Shown here piece by piece: positions 1 through 7,511 of a stretch of 10,886 nt of DNA. Source of the stretch: Bacillota bacterium (lineage in GTDB: Bacteria > Bacillota > Bacilli > Alicyclobacillales > SLC66); NCBI GenBank assembly GCA_021846145.1, contig JAJZCJ010000093.1:1-10886 (forward strand), in the 5' to 3' direction. Under the pieces are notes generated by a model. The model saw nothing but the letters and a program-made list of their open reading frames with translations, was not told the origin of the DNA and made no database searches. A program made the translations under genes and the position numbers. Positions within the stretch are counted from its first letter, which is position 1. Each line of letters opens with the position of its first letter.

Positions 1-706
1 CCTTTATCAAGCTAATGCGTGCCAGATGTTTATCATCTGCACGAACCACATACCATGGCGCAAATGCAGTATGAGTTCTCGCAAACATTTGATCCCTAGC
101 CACGCTGTAGTCATCCCATAATTTAACACTTCGTTCGTCAACGGGGCTGATCTTCCATTGTTTTAAAGGATCAGAACCTCGCGCTTGTAAGCGGTGTTTT
201 TGTTCATTTTTAGTAATGTCCAAATAATACTTGAAAATTTTTGTCCCTGAACGCACCAGCAATTGCTCAAACAGTGGCACCGTCTCCATAAATTCTTCAT
301 ATTCCTCGTTGGTACAAAAGCCCATCACTTTTTCTACTCCAGCACGGTTGTACCAACTGCGATTAAACAACACCATTTCATGATCGGAAGGCATATGTGG
401 AACATAACGTTGAAAATACCAACTTGCTTTTTCCTTGTCAGAAGGCGTACCAAGCGCCACCACACGAGTTTCCCGCGGACTCAGATGCTCTGTAAAATGC
501 TTAATGGTGCCGTCTTTACCGGCGGCATCCCGTCCCTCAAATAAGATCAGAATTCTTTCTGCATTCGCAATCAGGTGCTTTTGTAACTTCACAAGTTCCA
601 CTTGGAGATGATACAGGTTATCTTGATAATTCGTTGCGATCAACTTCTCTGACGCTTTTTGATCGACGATCGTTTTGTGCTTTTTTTCAGATCCCTTTTT
701 CCCCAT
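1..706 (-). CDS. ppk2: Polyphosphate kinase 2 family protein (PPK2), C-terminus cut by window edge
   Basis: PPK2 enzymes move phosphate between polyphosphate and nucleotides in the cytoplasm, usually making NTP or NDP from polyP. I translated 235 codons by hand. The Walker A block GRDAAGKDGT is at residues 58-67 and the Walker B/lid block LFNRSWYNRAGVE at 113-125. Later come DPLKQWKISPVD (179-190) and APWYVVRADDK (216-226). All are PPK2 hallmarks and their spacing fits a one-domain (class I-like) enzyme. The lysine-rich N-terminus is common in the family. The ATG at 706 is preceded by GGAAAGGGG; the nearby ATG at 711 is in another frame. Family members are usually about 230-300 residues, so probably only a short C-terminal part is missing. 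The Walker B block has Asn where many homologues have Asp (FDRSWY), a substitution I believe is common. The direction of the reaction and nucleotide preference cannot be told from sequence. Confidence 0.93.
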   Translation of the reverse strand, partial: MGKKGSEKKHKTIVDQKASEKLIATNYQDNLYHLQVELVKLQKHLIANAERILILFEGRDAAGKDGTIKHFTEHLSPRETRVVALGTPSDKEKASWYFQRYVPHMPSDHEMVLFNRSWYNRAGVEKVMGFCTNEEYEEFMETVPLFEQLLVRSGTKIFKYYLDITKNEQKHRLQARGSDPLKQWKISPVDERSVKLWDDYSVARDQMFARTHTAFAPWYVVRADDKHLARISLIK

Positions 707-748
707 TTCATCTACCCCTTTCCGACTCCTTAAGCAAATACTATCTTG

Positions 749-777
749 ACCATAAACAAGTTGTGTGGAATTTTCAA
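749..777 (-). promoter_or_regulatory. Possible sigma-A promoter for ppk2
   Basis: Read on the minus strand, TTGAAA (777-772) and TATGGT (754-749) are separated by 17 bases and lie about 45 bases upstream of the ppk2 ATG. The -35 box is good, but the -10 box matches only four of six positions, so this is a tentative call. Confidence 0.35.
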
Positions 778-809
778 GCTTCTCACCGTGCAAAGCATCA
801 ACTGCTAGC

Positions 810-838
810 TTGATCAAAACAAATATTCCGATTAAAAT
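810..838 (+). promoter_or_regulatory. Sigma-A type promoter for the rhodanese gene
   Basis: TTGATC (810-815) and TAAAAT (833-838) are separated by exactly 17 bases. Transcription should begin near 845, leaving a short leader of about 30 bases with the ribosome binding site AAGGAGGG (861-868). This also argues against a GTG start at 845, which would sit on the transcription start point. Confidence 0.6.
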
Positions 839-860
839 ACCATAGTGGGTATTAAAAATG

Positions 861-868
861 AAGGAGGG
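861..868 (+). promoter_or_regulatory. Ribosome binding site deciding the rhodanese start
   Basis: AAGGAGGG is a near-perfect Shine-Dalgarno sequence, six bases before the GTG at 875. It lies inside the longer frame that could start at GTG 845, so it favours the shorter, 100-residue protein. Confidence 0.75.
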
Positions 869-874
869 ATCTTC

Positions 875-1177
875 GTGGAATGTAAAGAAATTTCGACGAT
901 CGAATTGAACCAATTTCTTTTTTCGCGACAAAAAATTCAATTAGTTGACGTTCGTGAGATTGACGAATACAGGGACGGCCATTTGGAAGGATCACAGCTT
1001 ATCCCTCTAGGCACCTTGCCTTATCGCACCTATGAGTTAGATCCTTATCGACCTGTGGTACTGGTATGCCGCAGCGGAAATCGCAGTAAAGAAGCATGCC
1101 AAATGTTAAGCGACCGTGGATTTCAAGCGCTATCATTACGCGGTGGACTTACAAACTGGTACGCTCACACATCATAA
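875..1177 (+). CDS. Single-domain rhodanese-like sulfurtransferase
   Basis: A 100-residue protein made of one rhodanese domain. Rhodaneses carry sulfur as a persulfide on an active-site cysteine and pass it to cyanide, thiols or acceptor proteins. Visible motifs are LVDVRE (23-28), the GHLEGS turn (35-40), the active-site loop CRSGNRS with catalytic Cys65 (65-71), and the C-terminal RGGLTNW (89-95). The six-residue loop length fits the sulfur-transferring (GlpE/PspE-like) type rather than the longer loop of Cdc25-type phosphatases. There is no signal peptide or membrane segment, so it should be cytoplasmic. The GTG start is chosen because AAGGAGGG sits six bases before it. The gene has its own promoter and terminator, so it is probably monocistronic, divergent from ppk2. 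The physiological sulfur donor and acceptor are unknown. Confidence 0.9.
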   Translation: MECKEISTIELNQFLFSRQKIQLVDVREIDEYRDGHLEGSQLIPLGTLPYRTYELDPYRPVVLVCRSGNRSKEACQMLSDRGFQALSLRGGLTNWYAHTS

Positions 1178-1180
1178 ACG

Positions 1181-1214
1181 AATAGCAGAGGGCGATTGCC
1201 TCTGCTATTTTTTT
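1181..1214 (+). terminator. Intrinsic terminator after the rhodanese gene
   Basis: A perfect 11-base-pair stem, AATAGCAGAGG (1181-1191) with CCTCTGCTATT (1199-1209), encloses a 7-base loop. The last two T of the stem begin a run of seven T (1208-1214). It starts four bases after the TAA. Confidence 0.93.
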
Positions 1215-1271
1215 CTTCCAAATCTTTCAGTCTCCCAACAATCTCCCCAATGTCTTTTCCTGACGAATTTA

Positions 1272-1285
1272 TTACAAACTTGTAA
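1272..1285. repeat. 14-base dyad upstream of the diguanylate cyclase gene
   Basis: TTACAA-AC-TTGTAA is a perfect inverted repeat with a 2-base centre. It lies about 50 bases before the TATAAT box of the next gene. Its place and symmetry suit an operator for a dimeric regulator, but a dyad of this size can occur by chance in A+T-rich DNA. Confidence 0.35.
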
Positions 1286-1336
1286 CTTTAAAATTTACAT
1301 TTCTTTCACCTTAAGTGCTACAATTATACTGCTATG

Positions 1337-1342
1337 TATAAT
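1337..1342 (+). promoter_or_regulatory. Probable -10 box for the diguanylate cyclase gene
   Basis: A consensus TATAAT lies 38 bases before the ATG at 1381. No good -35 box stands 16-18 bases upstream; the nearest candidate, TTAAGT at 1311, is 20 bases away. The promoter may therefore be weak or need an activator. Transcription would start near 1349. Confidence 0.45.
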
Positions 1343-1380
1343 AGCGTTTGATTTTTCGTCATTATTGGGGGTTCCTGTGC

Positions 1381-3636
1381 ATGACAGTTGATCACGATTC
1401 TACTGATTCCCACTATTTAAGAGAATCACTTACGTTTATTCTCAACAATGTCCATACAGAAGGTGAATTGTGGACTCAGAGTTGTCGTCAACTAATCATC
1501 GCGGGAAAGTTCAAAATGGCATGGGTTGGCATAAAATCAGACGATTATCGGATTGTTCCACTTGCTTCCTATGGTGACGATGATGGGTTTTTATCGCATA
1601 CCACGATCCACTGGGATGAAAGTTTGTTAGGTAAAGGCCCTTCCGGGATCGCCATTCGATCAGGAGAGACAGTTGTATGGCGGGATCTGATTACCAATCC
1701 AGATTTTTCTCCTTGGCGAAAACTAGCTTTCGATAATCACTTTCACGCGATTATCTCCATTCCGTTATTCTATCCACAAGAAGCACCTTGGGGTGTGCTA
1801 ACCATTTATGCACATTCCCCTGAACAACTAGATAGTGAGACAGTTCATACACTTGAGATATGGGCTCATCATCTAAAAATGACATCTCATCTTATCAAAT
1901 CTAGGTTAGCCGCAAAAAAAGATCAAACATTGCTGGATCTGGTTCTTAACTATATGCTAGACGTTATTATCCAAGTGAATAAAGATGACCAAATTTATTT
2001 TGCTAGTCCATCAGTTACTCGCACCTTTGGTTATGATCCTAATCGCATCTTAGATTTACATCTTTATAATTATATCCACCCGAATGACCAGCCTCTTTAC
2101 GCAACTTGGAGACACAACGTTTTGCAAATGGGGGAGCAGTCCACACAACTGCGAATGCTACATACGAATGGCACGTACATTTGGACGGAGATCGTAGGAA
2201 CCGCCCATACAATTAACGAGATCAACACGACTGACTTTGTCATGATTATTCGTGACATCAGCAAATATAAACATGTGCAAAATCAAATACAACGATTGGC
2301 TACTGTGGCAGAAAATACAGATAATATGGTCGTCATTACTGATCCTCAACATCACATCGCATGGGTCAACCAAGCATTTATCACTACAACAGGCTATCGA
2401 TTTGATGAGGTCATTGGTCACAAACCAGGCGAATTATTAAAGGGGCCTGATAAAGATACAGAAGTTATAAATTATATGCATACTAAGTTAGACGTCAACG
2501 AAGGGTTTACAATTGATCTTCTCAACTACAAAAAATCAGGTGAAGCATACTGGGTTTCGGCTGATATCCAACCGGTTTTTTCAGACAACGGACAACTGAT
2601 ACATTACATCGCCATTGAATCCGATATTACCGAGCATAAGTCGGAACTTCTGAGAATGAAATCAGAAAATGATATCCTACGCTGGATTCAACGAATGTCA
2701 GATATCTTATTGTTTATTGATAAAATTCAAAGTGTTTGGACACAATTTCGCGACATGGCAATTCAACTTCTAGGCATTCATGCGGGCGTTTACATCATAC
2801 CTGAAGGAGAATCGTGGCGCGTCCAAGACTGGTTTGGTCTTGATGGCATTAACGTCGATTCCTTCTTACGACACATTGAAGAAGATGCCAAAGAATCACT
2901 GGATATCGACCAAGAACATTATCGTTTTATACAAAATAGTGATCGCCTCAAAAATGAAGAAGGTATTCATTCGATTCACTTAGTGTCCGAATTTCGCTAT
3001 GATATCTACCTTGATCAGCGACGGCATAGTGTGATTTATCTTTACTACATTCAGCCTGACGCGGTATTACGCCCGATTGTTCTCTCGCTCATGGAATTTT
3101 TCCGTTTGGCACTACAGGTAGTGACACAACGAGAATTACTAAAAAACCAAAACGAGCAGGATCCACTCACCCTCATCTCCAATCGCCGCGGACTCGAAAC
3201 CCATATGGAGTCATATTTTGTCGCAAGAAGACCTGTCCCCTCTGTGTTCTTATTATTTGACTTAGACGGATTTAAAAATTTGAACGATTCCTTTGGTCAT
3301 CAACAAGGTGACTTTGCATTAAAAATGGTCGCACAATACTTCAAACAAAATATTCGAGTGGGAGACTGGATTGCTAGACTAGGCGGCGATGAATTTGTGT
3401 TAGTACTGCATGATGCGGAATGGAATGACATACTCGCTAGAAAATTGCAACTCATGATTACGGAAAGCCCGTTGCGACAGCGATCCCTCAGTTTAACGAT
3501 GGGGGCAGTCATCCTACCTTTAGAAGCGAAAAATTTTCAAGAGGCGTATCGTTTAGCGGATGAACGTTTGTATCTTGGAAAAAAACATGGTAAAAAACGT
3601 ATTATTGGCCCCCAAAACGAAAGTTTGTTTATCTGA
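1381..3636 (+). CDS. Diguanylate cyclase with GAF and two PAS sensor domains
   Basis: A 751-residue soluble signalling protein that should make cyclic di-GMP from two GTP. Order: a GAF domain (about 10-165, with GPSGIAIRSGE and a WGVLTIYA strand), PAS1 (about 181-295), PAS2 (about 307-422), a less clear GAF-like or coiled region (425-590), and a C-terminal GGDEF domain from D594. The catalytic motif GGDEF is intact (668-672), as are the metal and GTP-binding block FDLDGFKNLND (626-636) and the RxxD product-inhibition site RVGD (659-662), five residues before GGDEF. PAS2 lacks the flavin-linking cysteine of LOV domains. No EAL or HD-GYP domain and no membrane segment is present. ATG 1381 has GGGGG nine bases upstream; a TTG at 1348 in the same frame would lie on the transcription start. 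The signal sensed is not evident. Confidence 0.93.
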   Translation: MTVDHDSTDSHYLRESLTFILNNVHTEGELWTQSCRQLIIAGKFKMAWVGIKSDDYRIVPLASYGDDDGFLSHTTIHWDESLLGKGPSGIAIRSGETVVWRDLITNPDFSPWRKLAFDNHFHAIISIPLFYPQEAPWGVLTIYAHSPEQLDSETVHTLEIWAHHLKMTSHLIKSRLAAKKDQTLLDLVLNYMLDVIIQVNKDDQIYFASPSVTRTFGYDPNRILDLHLYNYIHPNDQPLYATWRHNVLQMGEQSTQLRMLHTNGTYIWTEIVGTAHTINEINTTDFVMIIRDISKYKHVQNQIQRLATVAENTDNMVVITDPQHHIAWVNQAFITTTGYRFDEVIGHKPGELLKGPDKDTEVINYMHTKLDVNEGFTIDLLNYKKSGEAYWVSADIQPVFSDNGQLIHYIAIESDITEHKSELLRMKSENDILRWIQRMSDILLFIDKIQSVWTQFRDMAIQLLGIHAGVYIIPEGESWRVQDWFGLDGINVDSFLRHIEEDAKESLDIDQEHYRFIQNSDRLKNEEGIHSIHLVSEFRYDIYLDQRRHSVIYLYYIQPDAVLRPIVLSLMEFFRLALQVVTQRELLKNQNEQDPLTLISNRRGLETHMESYFVARRPVPSVFLLFDLDGFKNLNDSFGHQQGDFALKMVAQYFKQNIRVGDWIARLGGDEFVLVLHDAEWNDILARKLQLMITESPLRQRSLSLTMGAVILPLEAKNFQEAYRLADERLYLGKKHGKKRIIGPQNESLFI

Positions 3637-3732
3637 ATTTCACCCGAAACTGAACGGACAATGTATTGTTTACATAAAAGTCAAAATATTTACGCCCTAT
3701 TGTACGAAACAGCTATTGCGTTTTCCCCTTTG

Positions 3733-3748
3733 TTATATCACAATATAA
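3733..3748. repeat. A+T-rich dyad just before the zinc-ribbon gene
   Basis: TTATAT-CACA-ATATAA is a perfect 6+4+6 inverted repeat, five bases upstream of the ribosome binding site of the next gene. It overlaps a TATAAT at 3744-3749. That box would start transcription inside the ribosome binding site, so I do not call it a promoter. The 131-base gap after the cyclase gene has no terminator that I can see, so read-through into the small gene is possible. Confidence 0.3.
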
Positions 3749-3767
3749 TAAAAGGGAGGGAGCTACA

Positions 3768-3902
3768 GTGCAGATGACAAATGACGCTCAAAATAGTACG
3801 AATCAAGATAAACACATTTGTGTTGTATGCGGCAAGGAACTCAAGCCTCACGAGTGGCATCTTCAAGAATGCGAACGTTGTTTAGCGGCTACGCAAGAAT
3901 AA
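3768..3902 (+). CDS. Four-cysteine zinc-ribbon microprotein, 44 residues
   Basis: I do not recognise a named family. The frame encodes 44 residues with a polar, Asn/Gln-rich N-terminus (about 1-15) followed by two CxxC knuckles: C18-V-V-C21-G-K and C35-E-R-C38. Thirteen residues lie between the knuckles, the usual layout of a small zinc ribbon. The CG after the first knuckle is typical. AAAGGGAGGG (3751-3760) is a strong ribosome binding site, seven bases before GTG 3768; an ATG two codons later (3774) is the alternative start. The coding strand, the strong site and the hairpin just downstream support a real gene. Four cysteines would bind one Zn(II), and the role could be protein or nucleic-acid binding, or metal handling. 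No function can be assigned. Confidence 0.72.
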   Translation: MQMTNDAQNSTNQDKHICVVCGKELKPHEWHLQECERCLAATQE

Positions 3903-3927
3903 GCGTTTAAGATCATCTTCTATTGCA

Positions 3928-3956
3928 AACACACGGGCAATGACTACCCGTGTGTT
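3928..3956. terminator. Hairpin between convergent genes, possible two-way terminator
   Basis: A perfect 10-base-pair stem, AACACACGGG (3928-3937) with CCCGTGTGTT (3947-3956), has a 9-base loop. It lies 25 bases after the zinc-ribbon stop and overlaps the stop codon of the DUF192 gene coming the other way. Neither side has a long T run (TTATG on plus, TTTGC on minus), so termination may be partial. Confidence 0.55.
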
Positions 3957-4278
3957 ATGCCATTATGCTTACTTGTTGTCCTTCATATAGGCCTAGCTGA
4001 TCGACTAGGTTGACGTCCAGTTCAAGAACATGCGCTGCCTTTTTATAAGTGCGTATCTTTCTTGGATCTACATTTCTAGCAATGTAAAGAATTTTTAGTT
4101 GCTTGTTCAGAAATAATACATCAATAGGTTTATGCATAAAAAACGTATGGATAGAATTACAACGAGGAATGTATAACGCCGATATTGGTCGCCTGATCAT
4201 CCCTCGCAAACGCTTAAAATAAGAATTTGCCACATCCACGTCGTTAATCAACAATTGCTGATCTACATAAAGTTTCAT
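3955..4278 (-). CDS. DUF192 family protein, last gene of the Tad operon
   Basis: A 107-residue member of the DUF192/COG1430 family, whose biochemical function is not established. Family features are the GMIRRP segment after an Arg-rich helix (26-31), the signature IHTFFMHKPIDVLFLN (43-58, with H44, M48 and D53), and the closing VLEL (84-87) and GLYEGQQV (96-103). Many family members carry an N-terminal signal peptide or lipobox; this one starts directly with the domain and should be cytoplasmic. The ATG follows GGGGG (4292-4288) by nine bases. It starts 17 bases after the tadC stop on the same strand, so it is almost certainly in the pilus operon. Its stop lies inside the hairpin at 3928-3956. 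Confidence 0.85.
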   Translation of the reverse strand: MKLYVDQQLLINDVDVANSYFKRLRGMIRRPISALYIPRCNSIHTFFMHKPIDVLFLNKQLKILYIARNVDPRKIRTYKKAAHVLELDVNLVDQLGLYEGQQVSIMA

Positions 4279-4295
4279 ATCACTGAGCCCCCATA

Positions 4296-5189
4296 CTATT
4301 TAATAAATATAGAAATTATCCTGATCACTGCAGGCCCCAGAATGATAATAAATAAAGAAGGGAATATAAATAAAACTAATGGAAATAAAATTTTAATCGG
4401 CGCTTTCATCGCCTGTTCCTTTACTTTTTCACTCAGTTTCCGTCTTGTCTCACTTGCTTGAACGCGAAGCACATTGGCCAAGCCCATTCCCAATCGATCC
4501 GCCTGAATGACAGCATTCAGAAAACCAGAGAATTCTTCAACCCCTACTCGAAGTCCAGCGTCTCGCAATGCCTCACGTCTACTCTTGCCTAAATTCATTT
4601 CTGCCATAATGTGATTTATTTCTCTACTAAGTTCTGTCGACACATGACGCGAATTTCTTTCCAACGCTTGATCAAAACCCAATCCTGCCTCCACGCTGAT
4701 CGTCAACATGTCAAGTAGACTAGGCAATTGCTTTCGAATAGCTTGCTGAAAATGACGGATGCGCTGATTAAGCATGAGGCGAAAGAACAACAATGACAAA
4801 ATGATGATAAATACAGCAAACAAAACGGCCATCGGATTATGCATCAGTACGATCGTTATGGTGATCACAATTCCCGTGACCATCGCCCACGATAATTTAA
4901 TGGCCACCCATTTTTTCAACACACTCTTTCCGCGCAACCCCATCGCATGAATCTGTTGCTCTGTCCGCTTAATTAAACTAACCGATGAATACCGCATCGC
5001 ACTTTCACTGATGCGATTAATCAGCATCTTCATGATTGGTGCAAAAGTTCCATATGAGGGTGCTGATCTTCCATTGGTAATCATTTTTTTCACGCGCTGT
5101 TCCAATTGAATAGCAAATTTCCAACGAAGCGAAAGCACCCCTGCTGAAAGCAAGAAAACTGCAATAAACACGTTAAGAAATACAAGCAT
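4296..5189 (-). CDS. tadC: TadC-like type II secretion F family membrane protein
   Basis: One of the two inner-membrane platform proteins of the Tad pilus, thought to form the rotor-like base on which the CpaF ATPase acts. The 297 residues show an N-terminal membrane segment (about 2-20), a hydrophobic pair (about 100-138), a cytoplasmic T2SSF domain (about 145-262) and a long C-terminal hydrophobic stretch (266-295). The T2SSF domain contains LPSLLDMLTISVEAGLGFDQAL and a DRLGMGLANVLRVQA helix typical of TadC. AAAGGAG lies ten bases before the ATG. The gene follows tadB by 19 bases. TadC is distinguished from TadB by its second position and the SVEAGLGFDQAL block. Confidence 0.9.
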   Translation of the reverse strand: MLVFLNVFIAVFLLSAGVLSLRWKFAIQLEQRVKKMITNGRSAPSYGTFAPIMKMLINRISESAMRYSSVSLIKRTEQQIHAMGLRGKSVLKKWVAIKLSWAMVTGIVITITIVLMHNPMAVLFAVFIIILSLLFFRLMLNQRIRHFQQAIRKQLPSLLDMLTISVEAGLGFDQALERNSRHVSTELSREINHIMAEMNLGKSRREALRDAGLRVGVEEFSGFLNAVIQADRLGMGLANVLRVQASETRRKLSEKVKEQAMKAPIKILFPLVLFIFPSLFIIILGPAVIRIISIFIK

Positions 5190-5208
5190 TTGCTCACATC
5201 TCCTTTAC

Positions 5209-6141
5209 TCAAATATCAAAATGCACAATCCGTCTGATGATGAGTCCTCCAATGAGTTGCCCCACAAATGCAATCATTAATAATACCCATCCCACTTTTG
5301 AACTCCATAAATAACTGATATAAGAAGAATTGAAAAAATACATCATCACGCCAATAATTGGTGCCATCAAGATAAAAATCCACATCGACATTCTACCTTG
5401 GGCAGTTAGTGCGCGAATCTCTCCTTTCATGCGCAACCGCTCGCGAATGGTATCCGCCACTATATCTAACACCTCTGCCAAATTACCGCCTACCTGTCGC
5501 TGAATCAATATCGCATTCACAATGAGCTCGAAATCACGAGATTGAATTCGTTCCTGCGCGTGCATCAAAGCTTCTTCCACGGCGACTCCTAATGAGATCT
5601 CCTTTAAGATCTTGCTAAATTCATCACTGATTTGCCCTTTTGTTTCCTTTGAAACAGTGTCCATTGCCTGAAACAATGAATAGCCTGCTTTTAGTGCACC
5701 GGTAGCCGACGATAACATATCGCCAAGCCCTGCTTCAAAATTCTTCATCCGTTTTGCCTTGTGAAAATTAATGAACAACTTATACATCCCCATCAACATC
5801 AGAAGGAGTACAATCGGACCAACAATACTTTGCTTGATCAAAAAGACCACGATCATCAGCGAGATGATGATGATCAAGATCACAGTCCACTCCTGCTTGG
5901 TGAATTGAATGCCCACCTGATCAAGTTCACGTTCCATCATTTTTACAATATTCATGTGTGATTTTTTCAATTTTCGTGTAACAATCTCAGTAGCATCAGG
6001 TATCACACCCGCTGTCTGGAGCATGTGCTTCTCGCGTATCTCCAGCACCCTTTGTTCCAATCGCAATTTAGCATGAAACCATTGTTTGAGAATGGCATAA
6101 TTAAATAAGAAAACTGCGAATAATACCAACAGAAAAGTCAT
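5209..6141 (-). CDS. tadB: TadB-like type II secretion F family membrane protein
   Basis: The partner of TadC in the inner-membrane platform of the Tad secretion machine. The 310 residues contain an N-terminal membrane segment (1-17), two adjacent segments (about 86-125), the cytoplasmic T2SSF domain (about 136-250, with the motif QRQVGGNLAEVLDIVADTIRER), and two C-terminal segments (about 252-270 and 284-302). The family contact helix LRMKGEIRALTAQGRMS at 236-252 is clear. Start choice: AGGTGA (6152-6147) lies five bases before ATG 6141. GTG 6150 and ATG 6147 are in the same frame and overlap the cpaF stop, so the protein could be 2-3 residues longer. The AGGTGA site covers the cpaF stop codon, suggesting coupling to cpaF. 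Confidence 0.91.
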   Translation of the reverse strand: MTFLLVLFAVFLFNYAILKQWFHAKLRLEQRVLEIREKHMLQTAGVIPDATEIVTRKLKKSHMNIVKMMERELDQVGIQFTKQEWTVILIIIISLMIVVFLIKQSIVGPIVLLLMLMGMYKLFINFHKAKRMKNFEAGLGDMLSSATGALKAGYSLFQAMDTVSKETKGQISDEFSKILKEISLGVAVEEALMHAQERIQSRDFELIVNAILIQRQVGGNLAEVLDIVADTIRERLRMKGEIRALTAQGRMSMWIFILMAPIIGVMMYFFNSSYISYLWSSKVGWVLLMIAFVGQLIGGLIIRRIVHFDI

Positions 6142-6146
6142 TGTCA

Positions 6147-7511
6147 TCACCTGCCAAGCATGGCGTCTGTTCTAAACCATTGATGAGAGACAGGAATTCC
6201 TGCCGCATCTATGCGTTCCAACGACCGCGGAACAATTCCCGTCGCCTTATATACACCTTGGATCGTGCCATCGGGTGCCCGCCCTGTTTGTTCGAACACA
6301 AAAATGTCCTGAAGTGTGATCTGCTCCCCTTCCATTCCCAACACTTCAGTAACATGCGTCACTCGCCGTACACCATCTGCCATTCTCGCTTGTTGAATAA
6401 TCAAATCAAGCGCCGAGGATATTTGCTCTCGAATGGCTCTGCTGGGCAATTCCATTCCTGCCATCATGACCATTGTTTCTAACCGTCTTAAAATATCTCT
6501 TGGGGTGTTGGCATGACCCGTCGTAAGCGAACCATCATGGCCTGTATTCATTGCTTGCAGCATATCCAACGCCTCGCCACCACGCACCTCACCCACCACA
6601 ATGCGATCAGGCCGCATACGTAGCGCATTCCTCACTAGATCTCGGATCGTAATTGCTCCCTTACCCTCCATGTTGGGAGGACGAGTTTCAAGGCTTACCA
6701 AGTGCTCCTGACGCAACTGCAACTCTGCTGCGTCTTCAATGGTAATAATGCGCTCTTCTGATCCGATAAAATTTGAGAGAATATTTAATAATGTCGTCTT
6801 TCCAGAACCAGTACCACCCGAAATCATCACATTAAGACGGGCCGTGACTGCCGCTTGAAGAAATTGTGCCATCACTAGTGTAAGCGTCCCAAAATTAATC
6901 AAATCGCCAATTTGAAAAGGATCCTTCGCGAATTTCCGAATCGTCAAACACGGCCCTTTTAATGCGAGCGGAGGAATAATCGCATGGACGCGCGATCCAT
7001 CTGGAAGCCGCGCATCTACAAATGGAGTAGACTCATCAATTCGGCGACCAAGGGGACTAACAATTTTTTCAATGATGCGCATCACATGCTCATCATCTTT
7101 AAATTGCAATCCTGTCTTCACTAACCTGCGATTTTTTTCAATAAATACCTGATCAAACGCGATCACCATGATTTCACTCACGGCGTTATCTGCCAAAAGC
7201 GCATCAAGTGGTCCGTACCCGTGCATTTCTGAGTGAAGTTCTTGGAGCAGGGTCGCACGTTCAGATTTGGTCAAAATGACATTTTCGGATTCCAAAAATT
7301 TATCCAACAGCAAATTGATATCCACTGCTTCTTCTGTCTGTAACAGATCATCCACTAGTTTGACGTGAACTTTTGTTTTTAAGTCGTTTAATTGAGCGGA
7401 TTCTAATTGCGGCGCAAAAACAGATGCTGTGTCGTCTTTCACTTCTCCCATCTGCTGCGCCTGCCCATTAAGGAGTTGGCGCTTATTTTCCATTCGCTGT
7501 GCAAGAGACAT
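6147..7511 (-). CDS. cpaF: CpaF/TadA secretion ATPase of the Tad pilus
   Basis: The cytoplasmic hexameric ATPase of the type II/IV secretion family that powers Flp pilus assembly. Of 454 residues, the first 100 are a family-typical helical N-domain; [14 protein letters not shown] (112-125) marks the start of the core. The Walker A is GGTGSGKT (232-239, K238), the Asp box [12 protein letters not shown] (255-266), the Walker [16 protein letters not shown] (300-314, catalytic E308) and the His box [12 protein letters not shown] (324-335). All catalytic motifs are intact. Length fits the family (about 400-500). The ATG directly abuts the TAA of cpaE, and AAGGAGG lies inside the end of cpaE nine bases upstream, so the two are coupled. 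Retraction by the same motor is known in some Tad systems but cannot be inferred here. Confidence 0.97.
   Translation of the reverse strand: MSLAQRMENKRQLLNGQAQQMGEVKDDTASVFAPQLESAQLNDLKTKVHVKLVDDLLQTEEAVDINLLLDKFLESENVILTKSERATLLQELHSEMHGYGPLDALLADNAVSEIMVIAFDQVFIEKNRRLVKTGLQFKDDEHVMRIIEKIVSPLGRRIDESTPFVDARLPDGSRVHAIIPPLALKGPCLTIRKFAKDPFQIGDLINFGTLTLVMAQFLQAAVTARLNVMISGGTGSGKTTLLNILSNFIGSEERIITIEDAAELQLRQEHLVSLETRPPNMEGKGAITIRDLVRNALRMRPDRIVVGEVRGGEALDMLQAMNTGHDGSLTTGHANTPRDILRRLETMVMMAGMELPSRAIREQISSALDLIIQQARMADGVRRVTHVTEVLGMEGEQITLQDIFVFEQTGRAPDGTIQGVYKATGIVPRSLERIDAAGIPVSHQWFRTDAMLGR

Noticed and set aside
263..544. Plus-strand 93-codon frame
   Set aside because: It is antisense to the clear PPK2 coding sequence and its translation has no recognisable pattern.
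845..874. Upstream extension of the rhodanese from GTG 845
   Set aside because: It coincides with the expected transcription start of the TTGATC-17-TAAAAT promoter, and the strong AAGGAGGG would lie within the coding sequence.
1348..1380. TTG start for the diguanylate cyclase
   Set aside because: It begins only six bases after the TATAAT box and has no ribosome binding site; ATG 1381 has GGGGG at good distance and starts a normal GAF protein.
1116..1391. Plus-strand 91-codon frame across the rhodanese end
   Set aside because: It overlaps the rhodanese, the terminator and the next promoter, with no ribosome binding site; non-coding shadow.
2401..2460. PAS2 as a LOV blue-light domain
   Set aside because: The segment GHKPGELLKG resembles the LOV position but has no cysteine to bind flavin, so it is treated as an ordinary PAS domain.
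6141..6482. Plus-strand 113-codon frame opposite cpaF
   Set aside because: It is antisense to conserved CpaF sequence and lacks a ribosome binding site; a shadow frame.
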